Assembly: GCF_003951315.1 (NCBI RefSeq) | Contig: NZ_QLJH01000024.1 | Coordinates: 1 to 56,253, forward strand | Direction: 5' to 3' | Length of the DNA stretch: 56,253 nt | From: Sphingomonas sp. S-NIH.Pt15_0812 | GTDB taxonomy: Bacteria > Pseudomonadota > Alphaproteobacteria > Sphingomonadales > Sphingomonadaceae | Part shown: positions 8,006-16,022 of the stretch, piece by piece | Position numbering within the stretch: position 1 is the first letter of the stretch | How the letters are laid out: each line of letters starts with the position of its first letter | Notes under the pieces: generated by a model | The model's database searches: none | What the model saw: the letters and a program-made list of their open reading frames with translations, nothing else | What the model was told of the DNA's origin: nothing | Made by a program: the position numbers and the translations under genes

Positions 8006-8359
8006 TCAGTGGACGGTCCCCTCCAATCCCTCGATCATCATGCGGTTGACGTCGATCAGCGCGCCGATATCGTCCTTCCCCGTCACCACCTCGCTGGTGT
8101 AGCGACTGACCCACAGGGCCAGCGAGATGATCCCGGCACGCACCGGCGCCGGCAGGCCGTTGCCCGGCGAGGAACAGTCCGTCTGGAACACGTTCCACAT
8201 CTCGCGATTGCGGGCCAGCACCGGCATCAGCGCGACGCCCGCCACCCCCGCATCGCGCGCGGCGATCATCTCGCCGGTGATTTCACGGATCAGGCGGCAT
8301 TCGGCGTGGCGCGGCGTCTCGGCGATGGTACGCGCGCGCTGGTAAGCATTGAGGGACAT
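8006..8359 (-). CDS. flaF: Flagellar biosynthesis regulator FlaF
   Basis: FlaF is a small alphaproteobacterial protein needed for flagellin synthesis and, with FlbT, for post-transcriptional control of flagellin mRNA. The 117-residue product begins MSLNAYQRARTIAETPRHAE, a typical FlaF N-terminus. It continues with NREMWNVFQTDCSSPGNGLP and LRAGIISLALWVSR-like text. GGAGAG lies four bases before the ATG at 8359; in-frame sequence further upstream overlaps promoter DNA. It is divergent from motA. FlbT, its usual partner gene neighbour, is not adjacent here. It matters because both flagellin genes in this window appear to have leaders of about 80-90 bases. Confidence 0.9.
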   Translation of the reverse strand: MSLNAYQRARTIAETPRHAECRLIREITGEMIAARDAGVAGVALMPVLARNREMWNVFQTDCSSPGNGLPAPVRAGIISLALWVSRYTSEVVTGKDDIGALIDVNRMMIEGLEGTVH

Positions 8360-8379
8360 GGCCTCTCCAACAACTGATA

Positions 8380-8415
8380 CCCCCTCTCTATAGGACCGCC
8401 GCGACCGCGACGGTG
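8380..8415 (-). promoter_or_regulatory. Flagellar promoter-like element for flaF
   Basis: On the minus strand, CCTATAGAGAGGGGG (8394 to 8380) carries a -10-like TATAGA. CACCGT lies 17 bases upstream (forward ACGGTG 8410-8415), resembling the GACCGN-N17-YAYAAT arrangement found before other flagellar units. The match is degenerate in both hexamers. Confidence 0.4.
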
Positions 8416-8475
8416 CGCCCTGCCGACGACATCGGCATTTTCTCGGGCCTCGACGCAAAAGGTGGACGCTCGCCC

Positions 8476-8511
8476 GACCAGCGGGCCGACCGGCAATCTA
8501 CAATGGAGACA
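8476..8511 (+). promoter_or_regulatory. Flagellar promoter-like element for the motA-che-motB run
   Basis: GACCAG (8476-8481) is followed after 17 bases by TACAAT (8499-8504) within TCTACAATGGAGAC, then 40 bases to the motA ATG. The core CTACAATGGAG is identical to the one in front of fliN. Confidence 0.55.
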
Positions 8512-8544
8512 TCCATTTGTCCGCCGGAGGTCGGGTTCCCTGCC

Positions 8545-9429
8545 ATGCTGAACATTGTCGGCCTGCTTATTATCCTCGGCTGCGTGTTCGGCAGCTTCAT
8601 GATGTCCGGCGGCAAGATGGACATCATTATGGAGGCGCTGCCGCACGAGATGATGGCGATCGGCGGCGCCGCGATCGGAGCATTCATCGTGTCGAATTCG
8701 ATGGCCACCGTGAAGCTGGCCGGCAAAGGCCTGATGCGGTCCTTCAAGGCACCGCGCTGGAAGGACAGCGACTATAAGGACCTGCTGACCCTGATGTTCG
8801 GCCTGTTGTCGACCTTCAAGAAGGGCGGCCCGACCGCGATCGAGCCGCATCTCGACAATCCCAAGGAAAGCGCGATCTTCTCCAAGTTCCCGCGCCTGAT
8901 CGCCGACCATCACCTGAGCGACTTCATCTGCGACTATCTGCGCATGATGACGGTCAGCTTCGAGGACCCGAACCAGTTGTCCGAGGCGATGGACAACGAC
9001 ATCGAGAAGCACCACCACGAAGAGGCCGCGCCGCAGCACGCGCTGCAGCAGATGGCCGACGGCCTGCCCGCGATCGGCATCGTCGCCGCGGTGCTGGGCG
9101 TCATCAAGACCATGGGCTCGATCGACCAGCCGACCGAGATCCTGGGTGCGATGATCGGCGGCGCGCTGGTCGGCACCTTCATGGGCGTGCTGCTCGCCTA
9201 CTGCCTGATCGGTCCGCTCGCCGCCAAGCTGAACGAGACGATCGAGATGGACAGCAAGCCGTTCAACATCGTCAAGGCCGCGATCGTCGCCCATGCCCAG
9301 GGACTGCCGACCCAGGTTGCGGTCGAGATCGCCCGGCGCATGACGCCGTCCGCCAAGGCTCCCTCCTTCCAGCAGCTCGAGGCTGCGCTCGACGAGGCGA
9401 AAAATGACTTCAACGCTCTCCCCGCCTGA
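8545..9429 (+). CDS. motA: Flagellar stator protein MotA
   Basis: MotA is the proton-channel stator subunit that drives rotation against FliG. The 294-residue product from the ATG at 8545 has four membrane segments: MLNIVGLLIILGCVFGSFMM, a second around MMAIGGAAIGAFIVSNSM, and two C-terminal ones around IGIVAAVLGVIKTMGSI and GTFMGVLLAYCLIGPLA. A large cytoplasmic loop lies between the second and third. The third segment keeps the conserved Pro before it (DGLPAIG). GGAGG lies upstream of the start. The downstream STAS gene overlaps the end by 26 bases, so motA heads the chemotaxis run. Confidence 0.96.
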   Translation: MLNIVGLLIILGCVFGSFMMSGGKMDIIMEALPHEMMAIGGAAIGAFIVSNSMATVKLAGKGLMRSFKAPRWKDSDYKDLLTLMFGLLSTFKKGGPTAIEPHLDNPKESAIFSKFPRLIADHHLSDFICDYLRMMTVSFEDPNQLSEAMDNDIEKHHHEEAAPQHALQQMADGLPAIGIVAAVLGVIKTMGSIDQPTEILGAMIGGALVGTFMGVLLAYCLIGPLAAKLNETIEMDSKPFNIVKAAIVAHAQGLPTQVAVEIARRMTPSAKAPSFQQLEAALDEAKNDFNALPA

Positions 9430-9841
9430 GCCGGCCCCGGTGCCGACCGTGGCCGACCTGGCATTCGAACCCATCCCTTTCGAACCGATCGCTTTCGACC
9501 TGGAAGCCGATCTGGCCCCCCAAGACGAGGTCCCGGTCGCTGTGGTCGAACCCTCCGCTTTCTGCCTGCCGGCGCATGGCACCACCGCGATCGCGGAGGA
9601 ATGGCACCCCCGGCTCGCCGCCGCCGCCGATGCCGGCGACGCGATCGCGATCGACGCGTCGGAGGCCGAGACGATCGGTCAGGCCATGCTCCAGCTCCTC
9701 GTCGCCGCGCGCGCCGATGCGCTCGGCCATGACCGCGCCTTCACCATCACCAACCCCAGCCGCGCCTTCTCCGATCGGGTGACCGGCTGCGCCCTGGCCC
9801 AGTCGCTGGGGCTCATCACCGAGGAAGAGAATCGCCCATGA
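9404..9841 (+). CDS. STAS-domain chemotaxis protein, CheS-like
   Basis: A 145-residue protein. The first 50 residues are acidic and Pro-rich. The remainder is a STAS domain: FCLPAHGTTAIAEEWHPRL, then IAIDASEAETIGQAMLQLL and RAFTITNPSRAFSDRVTG, ending AQSLGL. It sits between motA and cheY1, overlapping both. In Sinorhizobium meliloti the equivalent small STAS protein encoded beside cheY1 is CheS, which binds CheA and speeds loss of phosphate from the sink regulator CheY1. The same position and fold here suggest the same role, but the N-terminal extension makes this protein longer. The domain call is good; the CheS role is inference. Confidence 0.75.
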   Translation: MTSTLSPPEPAPVPTVADLAFEPIPFEPIAFDLEADLAPQDEVPVAVVEPSAFCLPAHGTTAIAEEWHPRLAAAADAGDAIAIDASEAETIGQAMLQLLVAARADALGHDRAFTITNPSRAFSDRVTGCALAQSLGLITEEENRP

Positions 9842-10203
9842 CCAAGACCATTCTGACCGTCGACGATTCCGCCAGCATGCGAATGCTGCTGAAGGCGTCG
9901 CTTACCGGTAGCGGCTATCATGTCGAGGCCGCCAATGACGGCCGCCACGGGCTGGAGCGGATGATCGAGGTCAAGCCCGACCTGCTCATCACCGACATCA
10001 ACATGCCGGAGATGGACGGGTTCGAGCTGATCGAAGCGGTACGCGGTCGCCCCGAATTCAAGTCGGTGCCGATCCTGGTGCTGTCGACCGAATTCTCCGA
10101 CGAGAAGAAGGCGCGCGCGCGTACGGCCGGCGCGACCGGCTGGATCACCAAGCCGTTCGACGCGCAGAAGCTGGAAGTCGCGATCCGCCGGGTGTGCCCA
10201 TGA
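9838..10203 (+). CDS. Chemotaxis response regulator CheY1-type
   Basis: A single-domain receiver of 121 residues with the acidic pair D9-D10, phosphoacceptor D53 (LITDINMPEMDG), S/T in LVLSTEF and the conserved lysine in ITKPFD. It lies immediately before cheA and shares ATGA overlaps on both sides. This is the location of CheY1, the phosphate-sink CheY, in S. meliloti and relatives. A second CheY lies after cheB. Which of the two binds FliM cannot be told from sequence by eye. Confidence 0.9.
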   Translation: MTKTILTVDDSASMRMLLKASLTGSGYHVEAANDGRHGLERMIEVKPDLLITDINMPEMDGFELIEAVRGRPEFKSVPILVLSTEFSDEKKARARTAGATGWITKPFDAQKLEVAIRRVCP

Positions 10204-12365
10204 GCGACGATCTCGACGATATCCAGGCCATCTTCTTCGAGGAATGCGCCGAGGGACTGGCCACCGCCGAGGCGGGGCTATCGGCCATGGCCGCCGGCGA
10301 CGTGTCGGCCGGCGTCATCGCCGGCGTGTTCCGCGCGGTGCATTCGATCAAGGGGGGCGCGGGTGCGTTCGGCCATGGCGCGCTGACCGCCTTCGCGCAC
10401 CGGTTCGAGAATGTGCTGGACGAGGTGCGCGCCAACCGCATCGCGCCGACGCCGGGCGTCACCCGCGTCATGCTGTCCGCCTTCGACATCCTGTCGGATC
10501 ACTGCGCCGCGGCGCAGGGGACGGCAGCGGTGCCGGCCGACGCCGCGATGCTGGCGGTGCTGGAGGAGGTGCTGGCGACCGGCGGCGCGCCCGACCAGGC
10601 CGCGGCGGTCCCCGCCCCGGCGCCCGAACCCGCCCCCGCCGCGATCGTGGACGAGGATCCGTTCGGCTTTCAGCCGGTCGCCATCGGCGGCCTGGAGGAT
10701 TTCGACCTGGCGCCGTCCGAGCCGGCCGGCTGGACCGTGCGCTTCACGCCGTCCAACGCGGCCATGGCGCATGGCGGCGAGCCGCTGCTGGTGCTGCGCG
10801 AGCTGGAACTGCTCGGTGGTCAGGTGACGGCGGCGGACCTGTCCGCGCTGCCGCCGCTTGCCGAGCTCGACCCGGAAATGGCCTATATCGGCTGGACGAT
10901 CACGCTGCCGGCCGAGGTGGCCGAGGACGCGATCACCGAATGTTTCGACTTCGTCGCACCGGACTCGGTGATCGAGATCGTGCGTTGCGGCGGTGATCCG
11001 GCCCTCGCCCCGGAAGCGAGCATGCCCACCCCTGCGGCCGAGCCGGTCGTGGCAGCCGCCCCAGCGGCCCCGGCTGCGAGCGCGGCGCCCGCCCCGGTCG
11101 TGGCGGCGGTGCCGTCCGTCCCCGCGCCCGCCGCCAAGCCCGCCACCGACGACGCGCCGCCGCCCCGCCAGGCCGATCCGGTCGCCCAGTCGATCCGCGT
11201 CGAGCTGACCAAGCTCGACATGCTGCTCAACCTGGTCGGCGAACTGGTGATCCGCAGCTCGATCCTGTCCGACCGGCTCAGCCCCAAGGATCAGGAGCGC
11301 GTCGAACTGCCGCAGCTCTCGCGCCTGACGCGCGAGATCCAGGACACGGTGATGTCGCTGCGCGCCCAGCCGATCAAGCAGGCGTTCAGCCGCGTGCCCC
11401 GGATGCTGCGCGACCTGTCGTCCGCGACCGGCAAGCAGGTCGAGCTGGAGACGTTCGGCGAGACGACCGAAGTCGACAAGGGCGTGATCGAGAAGATCGG
11501 CGACCCGCTGACCCATATGATCCGCAACGCGGTCGATCACGGCGTCGAGTTGCCGGCCGACCGGATCGCCGCTGGCAAGCCCGCGCATGGCACGATCCGC
11601 CTGTCCGCCGAGCAGCGCGGCGCGCGCATCTTCGTGCGCGTCGCCGATGACGGGCGCGGCATCGACCGGGCCCGCGTCCGCGCCAAGGCGGTGGAAAAGG
11701 GCATCATCGCCGCCGATGCGGTTCTGACCGACGAGGAGATCGACCAGCTGATCTGCGCGCCGGGCTTCTCGACCGCCGAGACCATCTCGAACATCTCGGG
11801 ACGCGGCGTCGGCATGGACGTGGTCCGTTCCAACGTCGAGGCGCTGGGCGGCCGGGTCGAGATCACCTCGATGCCGGGCAAGGGCACGGTCTTCACCATG
11901 ATCCTGCCGCTGACCCTGGCGATCCTGGAGGGGATGATCGTCCGCCTCGCCGGCCAGCGCTTCGTGCTGCCGCTCGCCAATGTGGTCGAGACGGTGCAGC
12001 CCGAACCGGGCCAGGTGAAGCCGATCAGCACGTCCGGCGAGGTGCTGGAGCTGCGCGGCAACTTCCTGCCCGTGCGCCGGCTCGGCAACATCTTCGGCTT
12101 CGCCAGCAATGACGCGCTGCCGCCCGAGGAGTCGCTGGTCATCGTCGTCGAGAGCGAAAGCGCCGGCCATGTCGGCCTGATGGTCGACACGATCGACGAC
12201 CGCCGCGAGGTGGTCATCAAGAGCCTCGACCAGAATCTCCACCCGATCCGCGGTCTGGGCGGCGCCACCATCCTGGGTGACGGCTCGATCGCGCTGATCC
12301 TCGATATCGAGGCGATGGTCGCCTCGTCCAATCCCCGCTTCATTCCGAAGGGACTAGCCGCATGA
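10200..12365 (+). CDS. cheA: Chemotaxis histidine kinase CheA
   Basis: CheA is the central kinase of the chemosensory array, and this one has 721 residues. An HPt domain (about 1-110) carries phosphoacceptor H48 in FRAVHSIKGGAGAFG. Low-complexity Ala/Pro linkers flank a middle P2-like domain (about 165-265: WTVRFTPSNAAMAHGGEPLL). P3 dimerisation begins at IRVELTKLDMLLNLVGELVI. The kinase domain shows N box MIRNAVDHGVE, G1 VADDGRGID, F box APGFSTAETIS and G2 GVGMDVV/MPGKGT. The C-terminal CheW-like domain starts near EGMIVRLAGQRFVLPLANVV. The ATG at 10200 overlapping the cheY1 stop is preferred over a GTG two codons upstream. Confidence 0.97.
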   Translation: MSDDLDDIQAIFFEECAEGLATAEAGLSAMAAGDVSAGVIAGVFRAVHSIKGGAGAFGHGALTAFAHRFENVLDEVRANRIAPTPGVTRVMLSAFDILSDHCAAAQGTAAVPADAAMLAVLEEVLATGGAPDQAAAVPAPAPEPAPAAIVDEDPFGFQPVAIGGLEDFDLAPSEPAGWTVRFTPSNAAMAHGGEPLLVLRELELLGGQVTAADLSALPPLAELDPEMAYIGWTITLPAEVAEDAITECFDFVAPDSVIEIVRCGGDPALAPEASMPTPAAEPVVAAAPAAPAASAAPAPVVAAVPSVPAPAAKPATDDAPPPRQADPVAQSIRVELTKLDMLLNLVGELVIRSSILSDRLSPKDQERVELPQLSRLTREIQDTVMSLRAQPIKQAFSRVPRMLRDLSSATGKQVELETFGETTEVDKGVIEKIGDPLTHMIRNAVDHGVELPADRIAAGKPAHGTIRLSAEQRGARIFVRVADDGRGIDRARVRAKAVEKGIIAADAVLTDEEIDQLICAPGFSTAETISNISGRGVGMDVVRSNVEALGGRVEITSMPGKGTVFTMILPLTLAILEGMIVRLAGQRFVLPLANVVETVQPEPGQVKPISTSGEVLELRGNFLPVRRLGNIFGFASNDALPPEESLVIVVESESAGHVGLMVDTIDDRREVVIKSLDQNLHPIRGLGGATILGDGSIALILDIEAMVASSNPRFIPKGLAA

Positions 12366-12850
12366 GCACGATGGAAACGGCCGACGAACGCAAGATCGTC
12401 ACCTTCTCGCTGGGCGAGCAGGTGTTCGGGATCGCCATGTCCGCCCTGATCGAAATCCGCGAATGGGAGGAGCCGACCCCGCTGCCCGGCGTCGCCCATT
12501 ACATCAAGGGCGTCACCAACCTGCGCGGCACCGTGGTGCCCGTGGTGGGCCTGGCCGAGCGGCTGGGCTGGCCGGCGAGCCGCATCCATTCGCGGTCCTG
12601 CATCCTGGTCGTCAGCATCGCCGGCAAGCAGGCCGGCTTCCTGGTCGACGAGGTCGCTGATATCGTGTCGATCAAGGAGAGCGAGGTGCGCCCCGCCCCC
12701 GATGTCGACGTCAACGAACCCAATGTCATCGCCGGGCTGGTGAAGATCACCGCGCGCGATGCGGGGGACGCCGGGGACAATGGCACCATGGTCCTGCTGC
12801 TCGACCTGAACGCGCTGGCGCTGACCCGCCAGTTCGACCTCGCCGCATGA
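12362..12850 (+). CDS. cheW: Chemotaxis coupling protein CheW
   Basis: CheW links chemoreceptors to CheA. The 162-residue product is a single CheW domain: IVTFSLGEQVFGIAMSALIE, IREWEEPTPLPGVAHYIKGV, NLRGTVVPVVGLAERLGW, and IAGKQAGFLVDEVADIVSI. It overlaps cheA and cheR by four bases each, typical of translational coupling within one operon. Confidence 0.96.
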   Translation: MSTMETADERKIVTFSLGEQVFGIAMSALIEIREWEEPTPLPGVAHYIKGVTNLRGTVVPVVGLAERLGWPASRIHSRSCILVVSIAGKQAGFLVDEVADIVSIKESEVRPAPDVDVNEPNVIAGLVKITARDAGDAGDNGTMVLLLDLNALALTRQFDLAA

Positions 12851-13737
12851 CCTACGCGGCGATCCGATGTGACGCCGTGGCCGACGGGCTGGACGATGCG
12901 CCGGGGCTCGACTCCCCATCGCTCGGCCAGAAGGAATTCGCCGCGATCGTCCGGATCATGCAGTCCGAGGCACGGATCCATCTGTCCGACGTCAAGCGGA
13001 CGCTGGTCCATTCGCGCCTGTCGCGCCGGCTGCGGATGCATCGGATCGCCAGCTTCGCCGACTATCTCCAGCGGATCGAGCATGATCCGGAGGAGCGCGC
13101 GGCGATGGTCGTGGCGCTGACCACCAACCACACCTTCTTCTTCCGTGAGAATCATCATTTCGAGCATCTGCGCGGCGAGGTGACCCCCCGGTTGAAGGAG
13201 GCGGCGCGGTCGCGCCCGGTGCGGCTCTGGTCGGCCGGCTCGTCGAGCGGCGAGGAGGTCTATTCGATCGCCATGTGCCTGTCGGGCGCCAATCGGCACG
13301 ACGCCGCCTGGCTCACCAAGGGCGATGTGCGATTGCTCGCCACCGACCTGTCGCCGCCGATGGTCGCGACCGTGCAGAAGGGCGTCTATCCGGCCAATGC
13401 CGCGAACTCGATTCCCGAGCCGTGGCGCAGCGCCTGGACCAGGATCGAGGATGGCGAGCTGCGGATCGCGCCGGAGCTGCGCGCGCTGGTGACCGCGCGG
13501 ACGCTCAACCTGTTCGAACGCTGGCCGATGCGGCAAAGCTACGACGTCATCTTCTGCCGCAACGTCATGATCTATTTCGACGACAAGGCCAAGGCGGAGC
13601 TGGAGGCGCGGCTGGCGGACATGCTCCGTCCCGGTGGCTTCCTCTATATCGGCCATTCCGAACGCCTGATCGGCGCCGCCGCCGTCGCGATGAAGAGTTG
13701 CGGGCATACCATCTATTCGAAGAACGGGGAATTCTAA
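12847..13737 (+). CDS. cheR: Chemoreceptor glutamate methyltransferase CheR
   Basis: CheR methylates receptor glutamates using S-adenosylmethionine. The 296-residue product has an N-terminal helical domain (FAAIVRIMQSEARIHLSDVK). The Rossmann methyltransferase domain shows VRLWSAGSSSGEEVYSIAM (SAM loop), RLLATDLSPPMV, YDVIFCRNVMIYFDDKAK and GGFLYIGHSERL. An N-terminal extension of about 30 residues precedes the domain. The gene overlaps cheW and cheB. Confidence 0.96.
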   Translation: MTYAAIRCDAVADGLDDAPGLDSPSLGQKEFAAIVRIMQSEARIHLSDVKRTLVHSRLSRRLRMHRIASFADYLQRIEHDPEERAAMVVALTTNHTFFFRENHHFEHLRGEVTPRLKEAARSRPVRLWSAGSSSGEEVYSIAMCLSGANRHDAAWLTKGDVRLLATDLSPPMVATVQKGVYPANAANSIPEPWRSAWTRIEDGELRIAPELRALVTARTLNLFERWPMRQSYDVIFCRNVMIYFDDKAKAELEARLADMLRPGGFLYIGHSERLIGAAAVAMKSCGHTIYSKNGEF

Positions 13738-14753
13738 TGCCCGTGCGAACACTTGTGGTCGATGACAGTCCGTCGATCCGCGCGATGCTGACCCGAATCC
13801 TGTCCGCCGATCCCGAGATCGAGGTGGTCGGACAGGCGCCCGAGCCGAACACGGCGCGGGCGATGATCAAGCAGCTGGAACCCGACGTCATCACGCTCGA
13901 CGTCGAGATGCCGGGAATGGACGGCCTGTCCTTCCTGGAGAAGATCATGCGGCTGCGGCCGATGCCGGTGGTGATGTGCTCGACGCTGACCGCGCGCGGC
14001 GCGGCCACCACGATCGAAGCGCTGCGGCTGGGGGCGGTCGACTGCATCGGCAAGCCGTCCGGCAATGCCGAGGACCTGTTGCGCGAGTCCGTCCGGCTGC
14101 GCGAGACGGTGAAGGCGGCGGCGCGATCGTCGGTGCGCCCCACCGTCGGTATCCGCGCCCCGGCGACCACCACCGGGCCGCTGCGCCCCGATGCGGTGAT
14201 CGCGATCGGCGCATCGACCGGCGGCGTCGAGGCGCTGTTCTCGCTGCTCGGCGCGATGCCGGCGGATTGTCCGCCGATCCTGATCGTCCAGCATATGCCC
14301 GCCGCCTTCACCACCAGCTTTGCCGAGCGGCTGGACCGGGAATGCAAGATCCGGGTGCGCGAAGCCCTGGACGCGATGCCGCTCGCCTGGGGCACCGCCT
14401 ATATCGCGCCCGGCGGCGGCCGGCACATGGAACTGGTCGGCCGCGATCCGGGCACGATCCGGCTGCGGACCGGCGACCTGGTGTCGGGCCACCGCCCATC
14501 GGTCGACACGCTGTTCCGCTCGGTCGCGATGCGCGGCCGCGGCGCGGTCGGCATCATCCTGACCGGCATGGGCAGCGACGGCGCGCAAGGCCTGCTGGCG
14601 ATGCGCCAGGCCGGGGCAATGACCCTGGGCCAGGCGCGGGAAAGCTGCGTCGTCTACGGCATGCCGCGCTCCGCCCAGGAGATCGGCGCCGTCCATCGCG
14701 AGCGGACTTTGGGCGCGCTGCCCGAAGCGATCCTCGCCGCCTGCCAGAATTAA
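13737..14753 (+). CDS. cheB: Chemoreceptor methylesterase/deamidase CheB
   Basis: CheB removes receptor methyl groups and provides adaptation feedback from CheA. The 338-residue product starts in the cheR stop (TAATG). It has a receiver domain with D55 (ITLDVEMPGMDG) and a linker. The catalytic domain has the triad motifs AIGASTGGVEAL (Ser), IVQHMP (His) and TGMGSDGAQG (Asp). The start at 13737 gives the normal MPVRTLVVDDSPS N-terminus. Confidence 0.96.
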   Translation: MPVRTLVVDDSPSIRAMLTRILSADPEIEVVGQAPEPNTARAMIKQLEPDVITLDVEMPGMDGLSFLEKIMRLRPMPVVMCSTLTARGAATTIEALRLGAVDCIGKPSGNAEDLLRESVRLRETVKAAARSSVRPTVGIRAPATTTGPLRPDAVIAIGASTGGVEALFSLLGAMPADCPPILIVQHMPAAFTTSFAERLDRECKIRVREALDAMPLAWGTAYIAPGGGRHMELVGRDPGTIRLRTGDLVSGHRPSVDTLFRSVAMRGRGAVGIILTGMGSDGAQGLLAMRQAGAMTLGQARESCVVYGMPRSAQEIGAVHRERTLGALPEAILAACQN

Positions 14754-14769
14754 TCGAGGAACCCAGTCA

Positions 14770-15159
14770 ATGCCTGCCGCAGCCCAGATCAAGGTGATGG
14801 TCGTCGACGATCAGGCGAGTATGCGTGCGATGATCCGCCGCTCGCTCCAGGACCTTGGATTCCGCGATATCCGCGACAAGGGGTCCGCCGCCGAGGCGCT
14901 CGACGCCGTGCGCAGCGATCGCGTCCACCTGATCGTCTCCGACTATAACATGCCCGACATGGACGGCCTGCAGCTGCTGGAAGCCGTCCGCCAGGACCCG
15001 GTGATCGGCAAGACCGTGTTCATCATGCTGACCGGCTCCTCCGATCGCGAGATCGTGAGCAAGGCGGCGGCGCTCGGGGTCAACAACTATCTGGTCAAGC
15101 CCTTCGCGCCGGCCGTGCTGAAGGAGAAGATCGAACGCGTGTTCGGGGCCCTGTCCTGA
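14770..15159 (+). CDS. Chemotaxis response regulator CheY2-type
   Basis: A 129-residue receiver with D13-D14, phosphoacceptor D58 (LIVSDYNMPDMDG), T in MLTGSSD and K in LVKPFAP. By position between cheB and cheD it corresponds to CheY2 of S. meliloti, the motor-binding CheY. The YNMPDMDGLQLLE region and the VMVVDDQASMRAM start are typical of motor-binding CheY proteins. It starts 16 bases after cheB, with AGGA upstream, and overlaps cheD by one base. Confidence 0.9.
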   Translation: MPAAAQIKVMVVDDQASMRAMIRRSLQDLGFRDIRDKGSAAEALDAVRSDRVHLIVSDYNMPDMDGLQLLEAVRQDPVIGKTVFIMLTGSSDREIVSKAAALGVNNYLVKPFAPAVLKEKIERVFGALS

Positions 15160-15710
15160 TGGGCGCGCGCATCCAGATCGTGCAGGGCGGCCATGCCGTC
15201 GGCAACCAGCCGGACACGGTGATCGCGACGCTGCTCGGTTCGTGCATCGCGGTGTGCCTGCACGATGCGCAGGCGCATGTCGGCGGCATGAACCATTTCC
15301 TGCTCGGCGAGCCGGAAAACACGAAGCCGCTGAGCCCGGCGGACCTGCAATGCTACGGCATCCACGCCATGGAGTTGCTGATCAACGCCATGATGGCGGT
15401 GGGGGCGAAGCGCGACCGGTTGCGCGCGCATATCTATGGCGGCGCCAACATGATCGCGGGCATGTCCGCGATCGGCCGCCGCAACGCCGAATTCGCGCGC
15501 AGCTTCGTCGAGATGGAGCAGATCGCGATCGGCCGGATCGATGTCGGCGGCACCAATGCGCGGCGGGTCGAGTTCATGCCCTATGAGGGTCGGGCGCGGG
15601 CGATGGCCGCGGTCGAGGCGGATCCGATCTCGCGCCAGCGCACCATGGCGCCGTTGCCGACGCCGAGGCCGGCCGGCGACCTTGAACTTTTTTCCCCCCA
15701 GGGGCGGTAA
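15159..15710 (+). CDS. cheD: Chemoreceptor glutamine deamidase CheD
   Basis: CheD deamidates receptor glutamines to glutamates. The 183-residue product keeps the papain-like catalytic residues: C29 in TLLGSCIAVCLHD and H46 in GGMNHFLLGEP. The substrate-site region AHIYGGANMIAGMS follows. It begins within the cheY2 stop codon (TGATG). The C-terminal 25 residues are a Pro-rich tail with no recognisable domain. The gene is followed by the CheT-like gene, as in S. meliloti. Confidence 0.95.
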   Translation: MGARIQIVQGGHAVGNQPDTVIATLLGSCIAVCLHDAQAHVGGMNHFLLGEPENTKPLSPADLQCYGIHAMELLINAMMAVGAKRDRLRAHIYGGANMIAGMSAIGRRNAEFARSFVEMEQIAIGRIDVGGTNARRVEFMPYEGRARAMAAVEADPISRQRTMAPLPTPRPAGDLELFSPQGR

Positions 15711-15725
15711 CGGGACGGTGATGTG

Positions 15726-16019
15726 ATGAGCGAGCTTGATCCCCTGGCCGCACCGCTGCAGGCGGCGCTGGCGGCCGAACTGCGCGACATTCGCGGCCTG
15801 CTCGAACGGCTGGAGCTGGTGCTGGTCGGCGACGCGCATTTCGCGGCCAACTACCTGCACGAACTCCAGGCCTTCGATCTGGTGGCGCAGCATGTCGACG
15901 AGATCGCCCGCGTGCTCGACCGGCTGTCGTCGCGGATGACCGCCCATGCCGCGATCGAGCCGGTGCGGCTCGGCGCGGTGCAGGACGGGTTGCGGCGCGC
16001 CCTGGCGCAGGCGGGCTAG
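15726..16019 (+). CDS. Small helical chemotaxis protein, CheT-like (DxxxQ motif)
   Basis: A 97-residue, all-helical protein with no membrane segment. Residues D51-L-V-A-Q55 in QAFDLVAQHVDEI form a D-x-x-x-Q motif, the signature of CheZ-type CheY phosphatases. S. meliloti CheT, encoded directly after cheD, has the same motif and interacts with CheR. The position here, between cheD and motB at the end of the che run, is the same. In-frame GTG precedes the ATG at 15726. Identity as a CheT homologue is inferred from motif, size and gene order; overall sequence similarity was not tested. Confidence 0.6.
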   Translation: MSELDPLAAPLQAALAAELRDIRGLLERLELVLVGDAHFAANYLHELQAFDLVAQHVDEIARVLDRLSSRMTAHAAIEPVRLGAVQDGLRRALAQAG

Positions 16020-16022
16020 GCC

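Noticed and set aside
8006..8458. Longer 150-codon version of flaF
   Set aside because: The extra 33 N-terminal codons are Arg-rich, overlap the promoter-like element, and lack a ribosome site; the ATG at 8359 gives a normal FlaF start.
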